Of a stretch of DNA of 32,059 bases, positions 23,282 through 32,059 are shown in pieces. The translations under genes and the position numbers were made by a program. The DNA is taken from contig CBCXVS010000048.1 in NCBI GenBank assembly GCA_965178525.1, positions 1 through 32,059 of the forward strand, written 5' to 3'. Within the stretch, counting starts at the first letter, position 1. Each line of letters opens with the position of its first letter. This DNA comes from CBCXVS01 sp965178525. Lineage in GTDB: Bacteria; Tectomicrobia; Entotheonellia; Entotheonellales; Entotheonellaceae. A model generated the notes under the pieces. That model did not search any database. It saw only the letters and a program-made list of their open reading frames with translations, and was not told the DNA's origin.

Positions 23282-26200
23282 CTACTTTCCAACGTGGATT
23301 TTGGGATCCTCTATAGACTGCAGCCGCGATTTCAGTTGCTGGAGGAACTTGCGAAAGAGGATACGATTGTCTGGTACATTGTTCACGATCTTTGCCCCGA
23401 TGCCGAAGGCGAGCGGGCGCATGAAATATTCTCGCCCTTTCTTGTCGTGATAGAGGCCCCGCAAGCGTAGGATATCGTGTCGCAGGGTGACGTCCGCACC
23501 AAATTGCCTATAAGGAAAACGGTGCGCACGATCCGTTTCAACCGTAGCGGAGCCGATGGTAAAAAGCAAATTATTGAGGGCCCGTAGCGTAATTTCCCGT
23601 TTTTCGCCTCGTTTTTCCTGCACCCTGAAGATGAGATGAAAGGCGGCTGGCTCACCGGCTGTGATCGTTAGGCCGTCGATGCTGAAGTGCAAGGTGCCGC
23701 CAATGTCTCCAATGGGATAGATGCGGGTGAGTTGGAACAGGCTGATCGGTTCCTCGGTCTTGAGTGGGCCCTGCAGCGTCGGGATGAGCGAGAAGAGATC
23801 ACGGCCTTGCACATCGAATATCCGTATACGGCCGCCGGCAAGGTGCAGGGTGAGGGCGCCTTGGGTGTGGAGCTGGTCTCCCTGGAGCTGCACGCGCGGA
23901 AAATCTGCGTCCATGGTCCCGGCCAACGGTAGGGCGCTGGTATCGCGTTGCAACGCCCGCAGGTCGAGGTTGTGCAGGCGCAGGCGAAAACGTATCTGCC
24001 GCTGCGGCTGTAACAGATGATGGACCACCATCTGCTGCAAGCTGAGACGTCCCTGCAAAAGGGCCAATGTGATGTCATCCCGAAAGACGACCGAATCGGA
24101 CTGCAGCACGAGGCGCGTGGTAAATCTGGGTATGTGCATACTGCCAAGACGCGCTTGGGCAATGCGGAGGCGCCCATAAGCTGCGTCGGGAAGTTCTGCC
24201 ACCTTCGGCGCCGTTTGGGGTAGCGGATAGCGTATGTCGACAGGCAGTCGTAGGGTGACATCTTCCAGCGTCAGCGCACCGCTTTGAAGGTGAAATCCGT
24301 TGATGTCCACGTGTCCCTGCGCCCGCGCTGAGGTTGCCTGCCCACGTAGCTGCAGGCGCGCATCGAGCCTACCCTGTATACGGGTCGGGGCTTCGGCATT
24401 GGGTTCCGGCCCGGCCAGAAATGTCTGCCAGACCGTTTTGGCGTTGATGCGGCGCAGGGTGCATACCATCTCATAGTGTTGCGGTCCCGTCAGCTGGCGT
24501 ACCTCACCTTGCAAGATAAGCGTGCCTAACTTGCCGAATTGCCCAGTGAGATCGAGTTCAAGGCGATCTGCCTGGATATGGTATGTCCCGTTCAAGGTCA
24601 TGACCGGGGAAATCCGGTTTTGCTCGAGTGCCGGAAAGAAGCTCCCAAGCAGCAGAGCAAACGGCTTTAGGGTCAGGGTACTCTGCACCGCATAGCGATT
24701 CTTCCCTGGCGTCAGCGCCACGGTGGCCTGCAGCGCCCCGTTAATGTGTTCGCCGGCATACTCGCCCTCCGGGCTGCTGAACGCCATATCGTCGAGGCGC
24801 CAGTGCACCCTCAGGGATTGCGGCTGTTGCCGCGCACGCCATGCAAATCGAGCAGCTTGTAGCTCGAGACGCGTTCTGCCTTCGACCTGCCAGGCCTGAT
24901 AGGGCGCGGGTAGCAGGATTGCGGCGTGATGCCAGAGCGCTGCCGCGCTCTCGGGTTTTAATTCGACCTGCATGTCATGTGCCGTTTGGGTCGACCATGC
25001 CCAGGTACCCCGTATGCTAACCTCCCCAAGACCCGGCATCGCGACCGTGCAAGGCCGTACGCGCAATCGTTGGTGTTGCATATCTAGCCGGCTCGACACG
25101 TTCACCTTGAGAGATTTATGCGCCTGCGTCGTGCCGGCGGTGCGCCAACGCCATGCTTTCGCCCGCAGGTGGGCCTTGAGCAGGTCAACGCTTGTGGTCG
25201 TCGCCTGCACCGGCAGCTTGCCCTGTAGCCCGTCGAGTCTCAGGCCGGCTTTTGTCCGGCCACCGATGTTGACATGAACCGTCTGCGCCGCGATCGCCGC
25301 GGTTCCGTGGACTCGCCAGCTACGGGCAGCGGACTGCAGGCGAAGGGGTAGCGTGCTCGATAACCGTTCGACTCGGATGGCGTCACCCGCCTGTAACGCG
25401 TGGCTCTGCATGCTGAGGTCGATCTGGGCTTGCCATTGTTTCGGCGTATAAGTGAGGTGCACCGGCGCCTCGCCGCTAAATGTTGTGAGTTGGACACCCT
25501 TCGCCTGCTGCCGTATTGCGCCCACGCTGATGTTGGGGGCTTCGATGCCGACGGTCCCATGCAACGACCAACCATCGCCCGTGGACTGGGCTTGCAGCGG
25601 TGCGGTGCTTGACCACTGCTGTAAGGTGGTTCCCTCAGCGGTCAATATCTGACTCTGCAGCTTCAACTCGACCTGCGCTTGCCATTGCTCCGGGGCATAG
25701 GTCAGACGCACGGGCGTGTCAAGCGTCAAGCCTGTCGCTGTCAGGTCTGCTGGCCCGCTGAGCTGCTCGGCCTGCAGATGCAGTGGACCCTGCAACGTCA
25801 GCGTGCCTTGGGCCAGGTTGCCCTCGATACGCATCTCACTGGCCAGGGACACATCGCGCATGGTTACATGCTGCACTTGTCCGTGTACCTGGGCCAGCGT
25901 GCCCTTCAGGGTACCCTGCAGCATCTGGTTGCGGAGTTCGATCTGGGCCTCTGCCTGCAACGAGCCCTGGGCCAACGTCCAAGCTGCAGGCAGGAGACCG
26001 GGCAAGGTCTGCGCCAGCTCTGGTAAAGACGGGCTGCTGGCGGTCAGGCGCCAGGCGCCTGACGGTTGCGAGAAGTCGAGGGATACACGTCCTGCAACAT
26101 GCACGATGGCGGCACGCGCTCCGAGCATCGCATCGGCCTCGATCCATACCTCTTGCGGCTCCTGCTGGTGTACATCGGCTGCAATCTGTTGCACGATGTA

Positions 26201-26669
26201 TATCGTATCCCCTTGGTATATCTGCAGGTGACCTTGCTCGATGCGGATACGCGCCACGGGCAACGCCATGGCCGCAGGAGCCGGAGGCGCCGGCGCAGGG
26301 GCTGGCGGCGGCGTACCACGCGTGTGCGCCTGCACGGTCGGGCGGAAAAGGATGGAGGGACGCGACTTGCTTGTTGAGTAGACCCCGCAGGCCGTAGCGC
26401 ACTTCCAGACGCGGCAAGGAGATGGCTAATTGCCAACCCGGCAGCGGTTGCTGTAGGCGTACATCTGTCAAGGCGACGACATTCCAGGACGGGAAGGTGA
26501 TCGCCCCAATCGTCATGTCCTGGCCACTGAGACGTTGCACGAGATCCTGCGCCAAGCGGGCCAGATGGCCACTTTTTTGCAACCAGATGGCGCCGCCCAT
26601 GACCATCAGAACCAAGAGCAACAGCACGACAGTGATCGTGAGGAGAACGCGGCGCCAGCGGCGTTTCAT
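23282..26669 (-). pseudogene. YdbH/AsmA-like inter-membrane transport protein, split by a frameshift near 26350
   Basis: One gene of about 1129 codons in two frames. The first part (from the ATG at 26669) has a membrane anchor (residues ~9-28) and an AsmA-type start: ITIGAITFPSWNVVALTDVRL, then LPRLEVRYGLRGLLNKQVASLHPF. It continues out of frame. The other frame carries the family sequence onward from RPSILFRP (about 26360) through VARIRIEQGHLQIYQGD to the stop at 23282. That part contains long beta-rich repeats, VEGRTRLELQAAR, AQGHVDINGFHLQSG and the C-terminal GGTLHFSIDGLTITAGE with FGADVTLRHDILRLRGLYHDKKGREYF, typical of YdbH. The break may be a short deletion, a real inactivation or a sequencing error. 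Low-complexity Pro/Ala codons follow it. Paired with the DUF1318 lipoprotein downstream. Confidence 0.72.
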
Positions 26670-26699
26670 AGCTCTTCCCTTAAGGGGAACACGACCGGT

Positions 26700-28499
26700 T
26701 TAGCGTTGCTCCGTGTGCTTCCCGGACGGTTCTGAGGTGATCTGCAACGTTCGCAGCCGGTTCAGGGCCGCAGCAACTTCTAGCGGGCGGGCCCAGGCGC
26801 GGTCACCCGCCAGATAGGGTTGGATGGCTTCCAGCCCGTGCTCGTGCACGATGGCTTCAGTCCGTTTTACAAGATAATGGATGGTTTGCCGATTGTCGGC
26901 CAGGTGATGGTAGGCATGCTGCAGGCAATCGGCGATATAGCGCGTTTGACTGGCGTCGACGATTTGTTCGACATGTGAGATGTCGATCTCCTCCGCACCG
27001 TACTGAATAGCGCGGACGCCACGCGCCCGTACCTTTTCCCGCCGGCCGCGCTGCGGTGAGAGACTCTCGTGCCGTACGGGACGAGGTTGAGGCGGCTCCC
27101 AGGGAGTGTCGCCTTCGGACTGGCGCTGTGCACGCGCCGGCCAGGCCGCGGCAATGGCGCGGGCTGAGGCCGTGACGTCCCGAGGATGAAAAGCGTCCAT
27201 CTGCAGCACGGTATCGGCGACGTCGAGATAATCTCCCACCCCGCCAATGACCAACACCGATGAGACACCGTGTTGCGTGTACAGTTGGCGCACTCGATCA
27301 ATGAACGGCGTGATGGGCTCTTGCGTTTTGGCGACGAGTTCCTGCATGCGCCGATCCCGCACCATGAAGTTGGTGGCGCTGGTATCCTCGTCGATGAGCA
27401 AGACGCGGGCGCCGACTTCGAGAGCCTCGATGATGTTGGCTGCCTGTGAGGTGGAACCGGAGGCATCATCGCTGCAAAACTGCGTGGTCGATTGGCCATA
27501 AGGCAGGTCGTCGATAAACGGCGTAATGGTCACCTTTTCCACGCGCCGTCCATCCTCGGCGCGGATTGCTATCGCCGCCTCGTCCGTGACCACCCGGTCC
27601 CGTCCGTCGCCGGGAATGTGGTTGTATACGCCTCGGATTAACGCCTTGAGCAAGGTTGACTTGCCGTGATAGCCCCCCCCCACGATGAGCGTCACGCCCT
27701 GGGGAATGCCCGTGCCGCGAACGCGCCCGGCGTGGGGCAGGTCGAGTTCAAGAGCTAGGCTCTCGGGCGTTTGCCAACGCACCACAGGGGATGACTGCAA
27801 CGGCCGGTCGTCGTTTCCAGCTCGCCGTGGCAGTAGCGCATCGTCTGCGATAAACGCCACCAGGTTATGGGCCTGCAACAGGCTACGTAGCCCTTGCTGA
27901 TCCTCAACCACATGGAGATGACGCGCCACCTCCGCCTGCTGCGACGCCCGGTAGCGTAAGCTCTGGTCAGCGATCGCCGGGAGCGTCTCGCACAACAGCG
28001 ACATCGCCTGCTGGCCCAGCACCGTACGGCCCCGCGCCGGTAGACCGACGGTGAAACGCGCCTCGACATGGGTATCGCTGAGGGCGACACTGGATCGTGG
28101 CAGGACTTCCTGTCCCGGGACATCGATCCGAATCTGTCCGCTCGCGCCGCTGCCCTGGCGGGCGTGAGCACGTTGGTGTATGGCGCGGTGGAAAGCGCGG
28201 GTCAGGAAGTCGCACAGGGCAACGCGGCGTATGGGCGACGCGAGGCAAAAGGATGGAAATCCGGCCAGCGGCAGCGGCAGGAGCAGCCGTAACCGTGACG
28301 GAGCCGCGAAGGGATCGCCCTGGACGTGATCGATGCAGAGGATGCAGTCGTGGAGTTGGTACGTGCCACGCAGATCTTTGTAGGCGCCGTAGCCCCGTCC
28401 GTCGATGCGTTGCAGCGTGGCGATGAGCCGCTCCCTTGGAAATGCGGAATGCGGAATGCGGAATGCGGAATGCAGATTTTTTGCCATAGTCCGTCTCAT
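26700..28499 (-). CDS. ABC_ATPase-family P-loop protein (predicted ABC-class ATPase)
   Basis: About 599 residues. A soluble ABC-class ATPase family without a transporter; biochemical role unknown. The family start RERLIATLQRIDGRGYGAYKDLRG is followed by CIDHVQGDPFAAPSRLRLLLP and CDFLTRAFHRAI. The ATPase region has Walker A VGGGYHGKSTLLKAL (~273-287), DASGSTSQAANIIEALE (signature-like), Walker B RVLLIDEDTSATNFMVRD, and VIGGVGDYLDVADTVL. The first ~20 codons before RERL include a CATTCCG-type heptamer array read as HSAFRIPHSAFP, so the native start was probably remodelled by the repeat. ATGs at 28499 and 28487 both lie upstream of it. A 9-C tract at 27673-27681 encodes the Gly run of the P-loop. 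It starts 8 bp after the DUF1152 stop. Confidence 0.88.
   Translation of the reverse strand: MRRTMAKNLHSAFRIPHSAFPRERLIATLQRIDGRGYGAYKDLRGTYQLHDCILCIDHVQGDPFAAPSRLRLLLPLPLAGFPSFCLASPIRRVALCDFLTRAFHRAIHQRAHARQGSGASGQIRIDVPGQEVLPRSSVALSDTHVEARFTVGLPARGRTVLGQQAMSLLCETLPAIADQSLRYRASQQAEVARHLHVVEDQQGLRSLLQAHNLVAFIADDALLPRRAGNDDRPLQSSPVVRWQTPESLALELDLPHAGRVRGTGIPQGVTLIVGGGYHGKSTLLKALIRGVYNHIPGDGRDRVVTDEAAIAIRAEDGRRVEKVTITPFIDDLPYGQSTTQFCSDDASGSTSQAANIIEALEVGARVLLIDEDTSATNFMVRDRRMQELVAKTQEPITPFIDRVRQLYTQHGVSSVLVIGGVGDYLDVADTVLQMDAFHPRDVTASARAIAAAWPARAQRQSEGDTPWEPPQPRPVRHESLSPQRGRREKVRARGVRAIQYGAEEIDISHVEQIVDASQTRYIADCLQHAYHHLADNRQTIHYLVKRTEAIVHEHGLEAIQPYLAGDRAWARPLEVAAALNRLRTLQITSEPSGKHTEQR
28446..28473. 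repeat. Heptamer array GGAATGC (CATTCCG class), four units, inside the ABC_ATPase N-terminus
   Basis: Four exact 7-bp units, with a diverged copy on the left (28438-28445). Read on the minus strand they encode HSAFRIPHSAF because 7 is not a multiple of 3. Same heptamer as at 13100 and 29567. Confidence 0.9.
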
Positions 28500-28507
28500 A
28501 TTGCAGA

Positions 28508-29497
28508 TTATACGGCATCGTCATAACGGTGGGCGCCGCGTGCGAGCATGGTTTGTTCGAAGGCGTACTCGGAATGTACGCCGAGATTTTCGATGATGGT
28601 GCTGGCGGCAGATAGGGATGGGGCGGTGTTGACGGCACGGGCTAGGGCGGCGACTTGCTCAAAGAGAACGCGTGGCGAGAGGTAAAACGTGATGGGGTAT
28701 ATGGGAGAAAGGGGGACGGTGCGCGTACCGTCTCGGATCGTCTTGGTGCCGGAGGCGCCCCGGGCGCAGTCGACGGCAATGGCGCTGGCTTCCGTACGGA
28801 CTTGTGTGATGACGTTTTGCAGTTTTGTGGTCACGGTTGGCGTCATCCCCCAGGCGCCGAGTAGGCCCCCATATTGTGCTGCCGTGCTGAGCGCGCCATC
28901 GATTTCTTGCGGCGTCAACTCGGCATCGCTGCCATAGCCAAAAACACCCCACAGGCAGGCATACTCGTCACAGAGTTGATTGAGAGCGGCCAACATCATG
29001 GCATCGGCCACCGGACTGCGCAGTCCGGGTTCGTGGCCTGCTGCTAAAGAATCGCCCCCAACGTCTATACCTATTAATAAATCTGCTTCGAGAGCCTGCA
29101 TGGCCGAGCGCAAACCTGCCACGACGCCCGGCACGCCCTGCGACAGATCGATGAGCACGGTCTCGGTATTGTACAGGGCCGCGACATCGCTTTCGGCAAA
29201 CCGCAGGCCCGTTGTCGTGGTTGTGTCAGCATTGGCCAACCACACCGTCGGCGCGAGCGGCTGCACATGGGTAACTTCCTCTAGCGAACGCGTTCCGGGC
29301 TGCGGATCATACACGAACCGCTCCCAAGAGAGTCCGCCCAAGACGCAGGAAATCCCGAACAACTCCAAGAATCGCGCTGTCGGGATCGTTCCCACAATAT
29401 CCCCTCCACCCCCAACCCCAAGCACCAGCGCCTTTTTCTTCGTCCTCAGCATCTCCTCGAAACCAGAACCGTCCATCGACATCTGCCTCACCACCAT
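28508..29497 (-). CDS. DUF1152 family protein
   Basis: About 329 residues; the true start may be one of three ATGs (29497, 29482, 29476). The family hallmark is present: ALVLGVGGGGDIVGTIPTARFLELFGI, GGLSWERFVYDPQPGTRSLEE, VLIDLSQGVPGVVAGL, DVGGDSLAAGHEPGLRSPVADAMML and VFGYGSDAELTPQE. The Gly-rich N-terminus looks like a nucleotide- or cofactor-binding loop and the DxGGDxLAxGxEPGLxSP motif may be a metal or substrate site. The family has no assigned reaction. Directly upstream of the ABC_ATPase-family gene (8 bp). A CATTCCG heptamer array lies about 70 bp upstream of the start. Confidence 0.88.
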   Translation of the reverse strand: MVVRQMSMDGSGFEEMLRTKKKALVLGVGGGGDIVGTIPTARFLELFGISCVLGGLSWERFVYDPQPGTRSLEEVTHVQPLAPTVWLANADTTTTTGLRFAESDVAALYNTETVLIDLSQGVPGVVAGLRSAMQALEADLLIGIDVGGDSLAAGHEPGLRSPVADAMMLAALNQLCDEYACLWGVFGYGSDAELTPQEIDGALSTAAQYGGLLGAWGMTPTVTTKLQNVITQVRTEASAIAVDCARGASGTKTIRDGTRTVPLSPIYPITFYLSPRVLFEQVAALARAVNTAPSLSAASTIIENLGVHSEYAFEQTMLARGAHRYDDAV

Positions 29498-29566
29498 TCC
29501 AATTGGTTTTTACCTTGGTCAGCTTATCCGACCCTGCTACAATCGCCTTAAATCTTATCTTTTTTT

Positions 29567-29598
29567 ATTCCGCATTCCGCATTCCGCATTCCGCATTC
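29567..29598. repeat. Heptamer array ATTCCGC (CATTCCG class), four units plus a partial
   Basis: Four exact 7-bp units from 29567 to 29594 and a diverged ATTCGTC. It lies between the DUF1152 gene (minus) and the decayed fragment on the plus strand, next to an A/T run at 29557-29566. Confidence 0.88.
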
Positions 29599-29648
29599 GT
29601 CAGGGTATTGCCATGGTGGTGCCGGCGCTCAACACGTGTGAGGCCTGA

Positions 29649-29774
29649 CTGGAATTTCATACGGCTGCCGTGAAGCAGCTGGGATATACAGATGCTCAAA
29701 TTGCCGAGATGTTCATGGTCGTTGGACTCTTCAGCCATACCAATGCGCTCATGCACGAGCTGCGCATGAGTTGA
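29649..29774 (+). pseudogene. C-terminal remnant of a carboxymuconolactone decarboxylase / AhpD-like protein
   Basis: An open stretch of 41 codons without its own start: AAVKQLGYTDAQIAEMFMVV followed by GLFSHTNALMHEL and a stop. The pattern (helix, G-x-T-D-A-x-I-A-E, V-V-G-L-F, N, final Leu-rich helix) fits the last helices of CMD/AhpD-like proteins. In the same frame directly upstream lie MVVPALNTCEA and a TGA stop (29646-29648), so only a fragment is left. It sits next to a heptamer array and a gene-poor region. Confidence 0.5.
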
Positions 29775-30155
29775 GCACACACGGCGTACGTGAGACCTAT
29801 CGACCTATGTTCGCAATTGTCAGAGCATAGCACACTCTGCGATTTGTGCTCTACTATATCATACAGGCAGGACGCGTCCTTTAGGCCGGGGAGGAAGTCA
29901 ATGGTTCGAGGAACATGACGAAGCGGATCAGGAATATGGCGAACGCGCCTTTGACGTCCTAGCGGTCCACGTCGATATGGCGACGCTGGCGCAGCCGTGT
30001 CTGCGTTGGGCGGAGGAAGGCCCGAAGGCGCGCTGGATCTACATTTCTGAGGTGGAGGCGACTGACGTTACGGGAGATGACACCATAAGCTTTTAGCTCT
30101 TAGCGAAAAGACAGGAAGGCAGTACGGCAGACACGAGGACAAGAAGGCAGGGCCT
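29775..30155. other. Gene-poor spacer with a start-less open frame
   Basis: No confident gene. On the plus strand one frame is open from 29794 to a TAG at 30094-30096, and its second half has plausible protein composition (SQWFEEHDEADQEYGERAF, then LAQPCLRWAEEGPKARWIYI), but no start codon fits and I do not recognise it. It may be a decayed gene remnant. A short AGCTNNN array lies at its end, and an AAGGCAGGG ribosome site for the amidase at about 30143-30151. Confidence 0.4.
30088..30104. repeat. Short AGCTNNN heptamer run
   Basis: AGCTTTT, AGCTCTT and AGC in 7-bp register, 52 bp before the amidase start. Same class as the arrays at 12407 and 12517. Confidence 0.6.
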
Positions 30156-31580
30156 ATGAATTCGACCGAGTTGTGTTTTACCCCGGCGACCGAGCTGGCA
30201 GCGGCAATCCGTCGCCGCGATGTATCGCCCGTGGAGATTATGGATGCGGTGTTGACCCGTATCGAGGCCGCGAATCCGCGGCTCCATGCGTTTCTTGCCG
30301 TGGATGCTGAGCAGGCGCGCGCGGCGGCGCAAGCGGCTGAAGTTGCAGTGATGCGTGGGGATGCTCACGGCTTGCTGTTCGGCCTGCCCGTGTCGATCAA
30401 AGACCTGGAACCGGTTGCGGGTATGCGCTGTACATTCGGCTCGAAGTTCTTTGAGGCGAACATGGCCGAGTATGATGGCGCGGTTACCGAGCGGGTCAAA
30501 GCGGCGGGCGGGATTGTCATTGGCAAGACCAACACATCGCATTACGGGCACAAAGATATGTGTGATAATCTGCTCGGACCCCCGTGCTGCAATCCGTGGA
30601 AGCTCGACCGCACTTCGGGCGCCTCTAGTGGCGGGGCGGCTGCGGCCGTCGCGGCAGGACTGGGGCCATTGGCGCATGGCTCGGATGGGGCCGGCTCGAT
30701 TCGCATTCCTGCAGCGCTGTGTGGCGTCTTCGGCATCAAGCCCTCATTTGGCCGAGTGCCTTACTGGCCCAATGCGGATATCTGGGCGGCACGGTCCCAC
30801 AATGGTCCTATCACGCGCACTGTGTCTGACGCGGCCTTGATGTTGCGTGCGATTGCCGGCCCGGATGGGCGCGATCCGACCACCATCGACCATACCCCGG
30901 ACGATTATGTCGCCGCGGTCGCGCATCCCCTAGAGGCGCTGCGGGGCTTGCGTGTCGTGTGGAGTGAGGATTTTGGCTATGCGCCGGTTGATCCGGAAGT
31001 GCGGCGCCTCGCGAAGGCAGCAGCCGAGCGTTTCACGGCGTTCGGTTGTCATGTCGAAACTGCAGATCCGGGCTGGGATGACCCGCGGGAGCCGGCAGCC
31101 GTTGCCTGGCATGTGTCGTACGCCGCGCGCATTGGCCATCTCTACGATGAACGGCCGGAGTGGTTTGAGCCGAGTCTGGCTGAGATGATTGAGGCCGGTC
31201 GGCGCACGACAGGTGTCGAGCATGGCCGGGCACAAGTCGCACGTACGGTGTTTTATCAACAGGCGCTGGCGTTTTGCGAGCCTTATGACCTGCTCTTGAC
31301 CCCGCAGATGCCACTTGGGGCGTGGTCGGTAGATCAAGGGCCGCACGACATCGCTGGGCAGCCGACGCCCTCCATGTTTGACCGGCTCAATTTTACCTTT
31401 CCGTTTAACTTTACCGGGCAGCCGGCGGCGAGTGTACCGTGTGGTTTCACCCGTGAGGGCCTACCGGTAGCGCTGCAGATCGTTGGCCGTTGGCATGCGG
31501 ATACGTTGGTGCTGCAGGCAGCGGCGGCTCTGGAACAGGCGGCGCCTTGGGCACAAATGCGGCCGCCAATCGAGGCGTAG
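30156..31580 (+). CDS. Amidase signature family hydrolase (GatA-like fold)
   Basis: 474 residues on the plus strand. Amidase-signature enzymes hydrolyse amides through a Ser-cisSer-Lys triad. The triad is visible: K82 in GLPVSIKDLEP, the cis-Ser in TSGASSGGAAAAVAAG (S157/S158) and the nucleophile S181 in GSDGAGSIRIPAALCG. VFGIKPSFGRVPYWP and the C-terminal NFTGQPAASVPCGF with GLPVALQIVGRW are typical. No gatC or gatB partners are nearby, and the P-Y-W-P/C-terminal features fit stand-alone amidases (aliphatic, aryl or acylamide substrates); the substrate cannot be told. AAGGCAGGG precedes the ATG. The gene is oppositely oriented to the rest of the window and ends 38 bp from a convergent small gene. 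Confidence 0.93.
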   Translation: MNSTELCFTPATELAAAIRRRDVSPVEIMDAVLTRIEAANPRLHAFLAVDAEQARAAAQAAEVAVMRGDAHGLLFGLPVSIKDLEPVAGMRCTFGSKFFEANMAEYDGAVTERVKAAGGIVIGKTNTSHYGHKDMCDNLLGPPCCNPWKLDRTSGASSGGAAAAVAAGLGPLAHGSDGAGSIRIPAALCGVFGIKPSFGRVPYWPNADIWAARSHNGPITRTVSDAALMLRAIAGPDGRDPTTIDHTPDDYVAAVAHPLEALRGLRVVWSEDFGYAPVDPEVRRLAKAAAERFTAFGCHVETADPGWDDPREPAAVAWHVSYAARIGHLYDERPEWFEPSLAEMIEAGRRTTGVEHGRAQVARTVFYQQALAFCEPYDLLLTPQMPLGAWSVDQGPHDIAGQPTPSMFDRLNFTFPFNFTGQPAASVPCGFTREGLPVALQIVGRWHADTLVLQAAAALEQAAPWAQMRPPIEA

Positions 31581-31618
31581 GGGAATGGCTGGCGCTGGAA
31601 GGATCGGTTTGTGACATG

Positions 31619-31918
31619 CTACGGACCGGGCTTGAGCTGCACAAATCGATAGAGGGTCATGAGGATGATGATGAGACCCATGCCTAGACTGATGACCCAT
31701 TTGATGTCGGTGATACGCCGGTCAAAGCTCGTCGCCATTTGATTTAAACGACTATCTATATCCGTGAAGCGGTTGCCGAATTGGCGTACCTCGCCGGCCA
31801 ACTGATCAATACTGTTGCGCATAGCAAGCTGTTCGTCTTCGACCCGAGTGATGCGTTCGCCCAGCACGGCGACGGCTTCGCTGAGCTTGTCAACGCGTCC
31901 TTCAAGATCATGATTCAT
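31619..31918 (-). CDS. Small coiled-coil membrane protein
   Basis: 99 residues from the ATG at 31918, which has GGGAGA about 9 nt upstream; an upstream in-frame start near 31996 would add 26 unconvincing residues. Residues ~5-65 have a heptad pattern (LEGRVDKLSEAVAVLGERIT, then LAGEVRQFGNRF and DIDSRLNQMATSFDRRI), predicting a coiled coil. Residues ~73-93 form one hydrophobic membrane helix (WVISLGMGLIIILMTLYRF), with a short tail KPGP. Small proteins of this architecture are common and of unknown role (compare DUF1640-like or phage-derived coiled-coil anchors). No operon partner is visible in the window. Confidence 0.7.
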   Translation of the reverse strand: MNHDLEGRVDKLSEAVAVLGERITRVEDEQLAMRNSIDQLAGEVRQFGNRFTDIDSRLNQMATSFDRRITDIKWVISLGMGLIIILMTLYRFVQLKPGP

Positions 31919-32059
31919 GATGGTCTCCCTGTCTGATTGGATACCTATTTTACCGGTTGCACTTATGCAACGCAAATCGTCATCTCCATGACCCATGAGA
32001 GGCAGACGGTCTCGGTGTGTATCGCTTGCCTGTACCTGCGTTCTTCAGGTGTGTTATCC

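Noticed and set aside
25836..26669. A separate 277-residue gene
   Set aside because: Only its first ~95 codons look like protein; they are the N-terminus of the frameshifted YdbH-like gene. The rest is out-of-frame reading.
30156..31580. gatA of the Glu-tRNA(Gln) amidotransferase
   Set aside because: No gatC or gatB beside it, and the sequence around the nucleophile and the Pro-Tyr-Trp-Pro region fits stand-alone amidases better.

Overview
The window reads as chromosomal DNA of a moderately GC-rich, Gram-negative-type bacterium. It carries dnaA, minCDE, an SOS block (lexA-radA-recA), a YdbH/YdbL-like envelope pair and a cyanobacterial/archaeal-looking HerA-NurA module. The exact lineage cannot be read from the sequence. 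The mix (MinCDE, lexA-radA-recA, DUF1318 lipoprotein, DUF1152, ABC_ATPase, tandem heptamers between genes) would fit an uncultivated delta-, NC10- or Tectomicrobia-like group, but that is inference. Nearly everything from about 29.5 kb down to base 1 is on the minus strand, so the transcription order runs from high to low coordinates.

In transcription order: (i) a DUF1152 protein, an ABC_ATPase-family P-loop protein, a frameshifted AsmA/YdbH-like protein and a DUF1318 (YdbL-like) lipoprotein (29.5-22.5 kb). (ii) An intergenic region with two DnaA-box-like sites and an AT-rich stretch (possible oriC), then a near-consensus promoter and a structured leader in front of dnaA, followed closely by minC, minD and minE (22.5-19.0 kb). 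(iii) A sigma70-type promoter with candidate operator elements in front of a tight lexA-radA-recA operon (19.0-15.7 kb). (iv) A recombination/repair gene train (15.5 kb to the left edge): mraZ, a HerA-like ATPase with a DnaX-like C-terminal domain, rusA, nurA, a HAS-barrel-like protein, a second HerA ATPase, sbcD (Mre11), sbcC (Rad50), a MrfA-MrfB-like fusion whose catalytic motifs are degraded, a PolX-like protein whose polymerase and PHP catalytic residues are degraded, and the start of a DUF72 protein cut by the window edge. Most neighbours overlap by 4-11 bp or lie 1-36 bp apart.

The most notable part is region (iv). It is an archaeal-style end-resection set (HerA-NurA-Mre11-Rad50) in a bacterium, extended by a Holliday-junction resolvase, a second HerA ATPase with a clamp-loader-like tail, and two full-length but apparently catalytically dead repair proteins, all downstream of the SOS operon. 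A coherent but unproven reading is one break-processing system in which HerA/NurA and SbcCD resect ends, RecA/RadA carry out strand exchange, RusA resolves junctions, and the dead helicase/nuclease and dead polymerase act as DNA-binding scaffolds.

The right end (29.5-32 kb) is less compact: a decayed carboxymuconolactone-decarboxylase-like fragment, a start-less open frame, an amidase on the plus strand and a small coiled-coil membrane protein. Period-7 tandem repeats of two kinds (AGCTNNN and CATTCCG) occur at several gene boundaries, and one array is read into the N-terminus of the ABC_ATPase protein.
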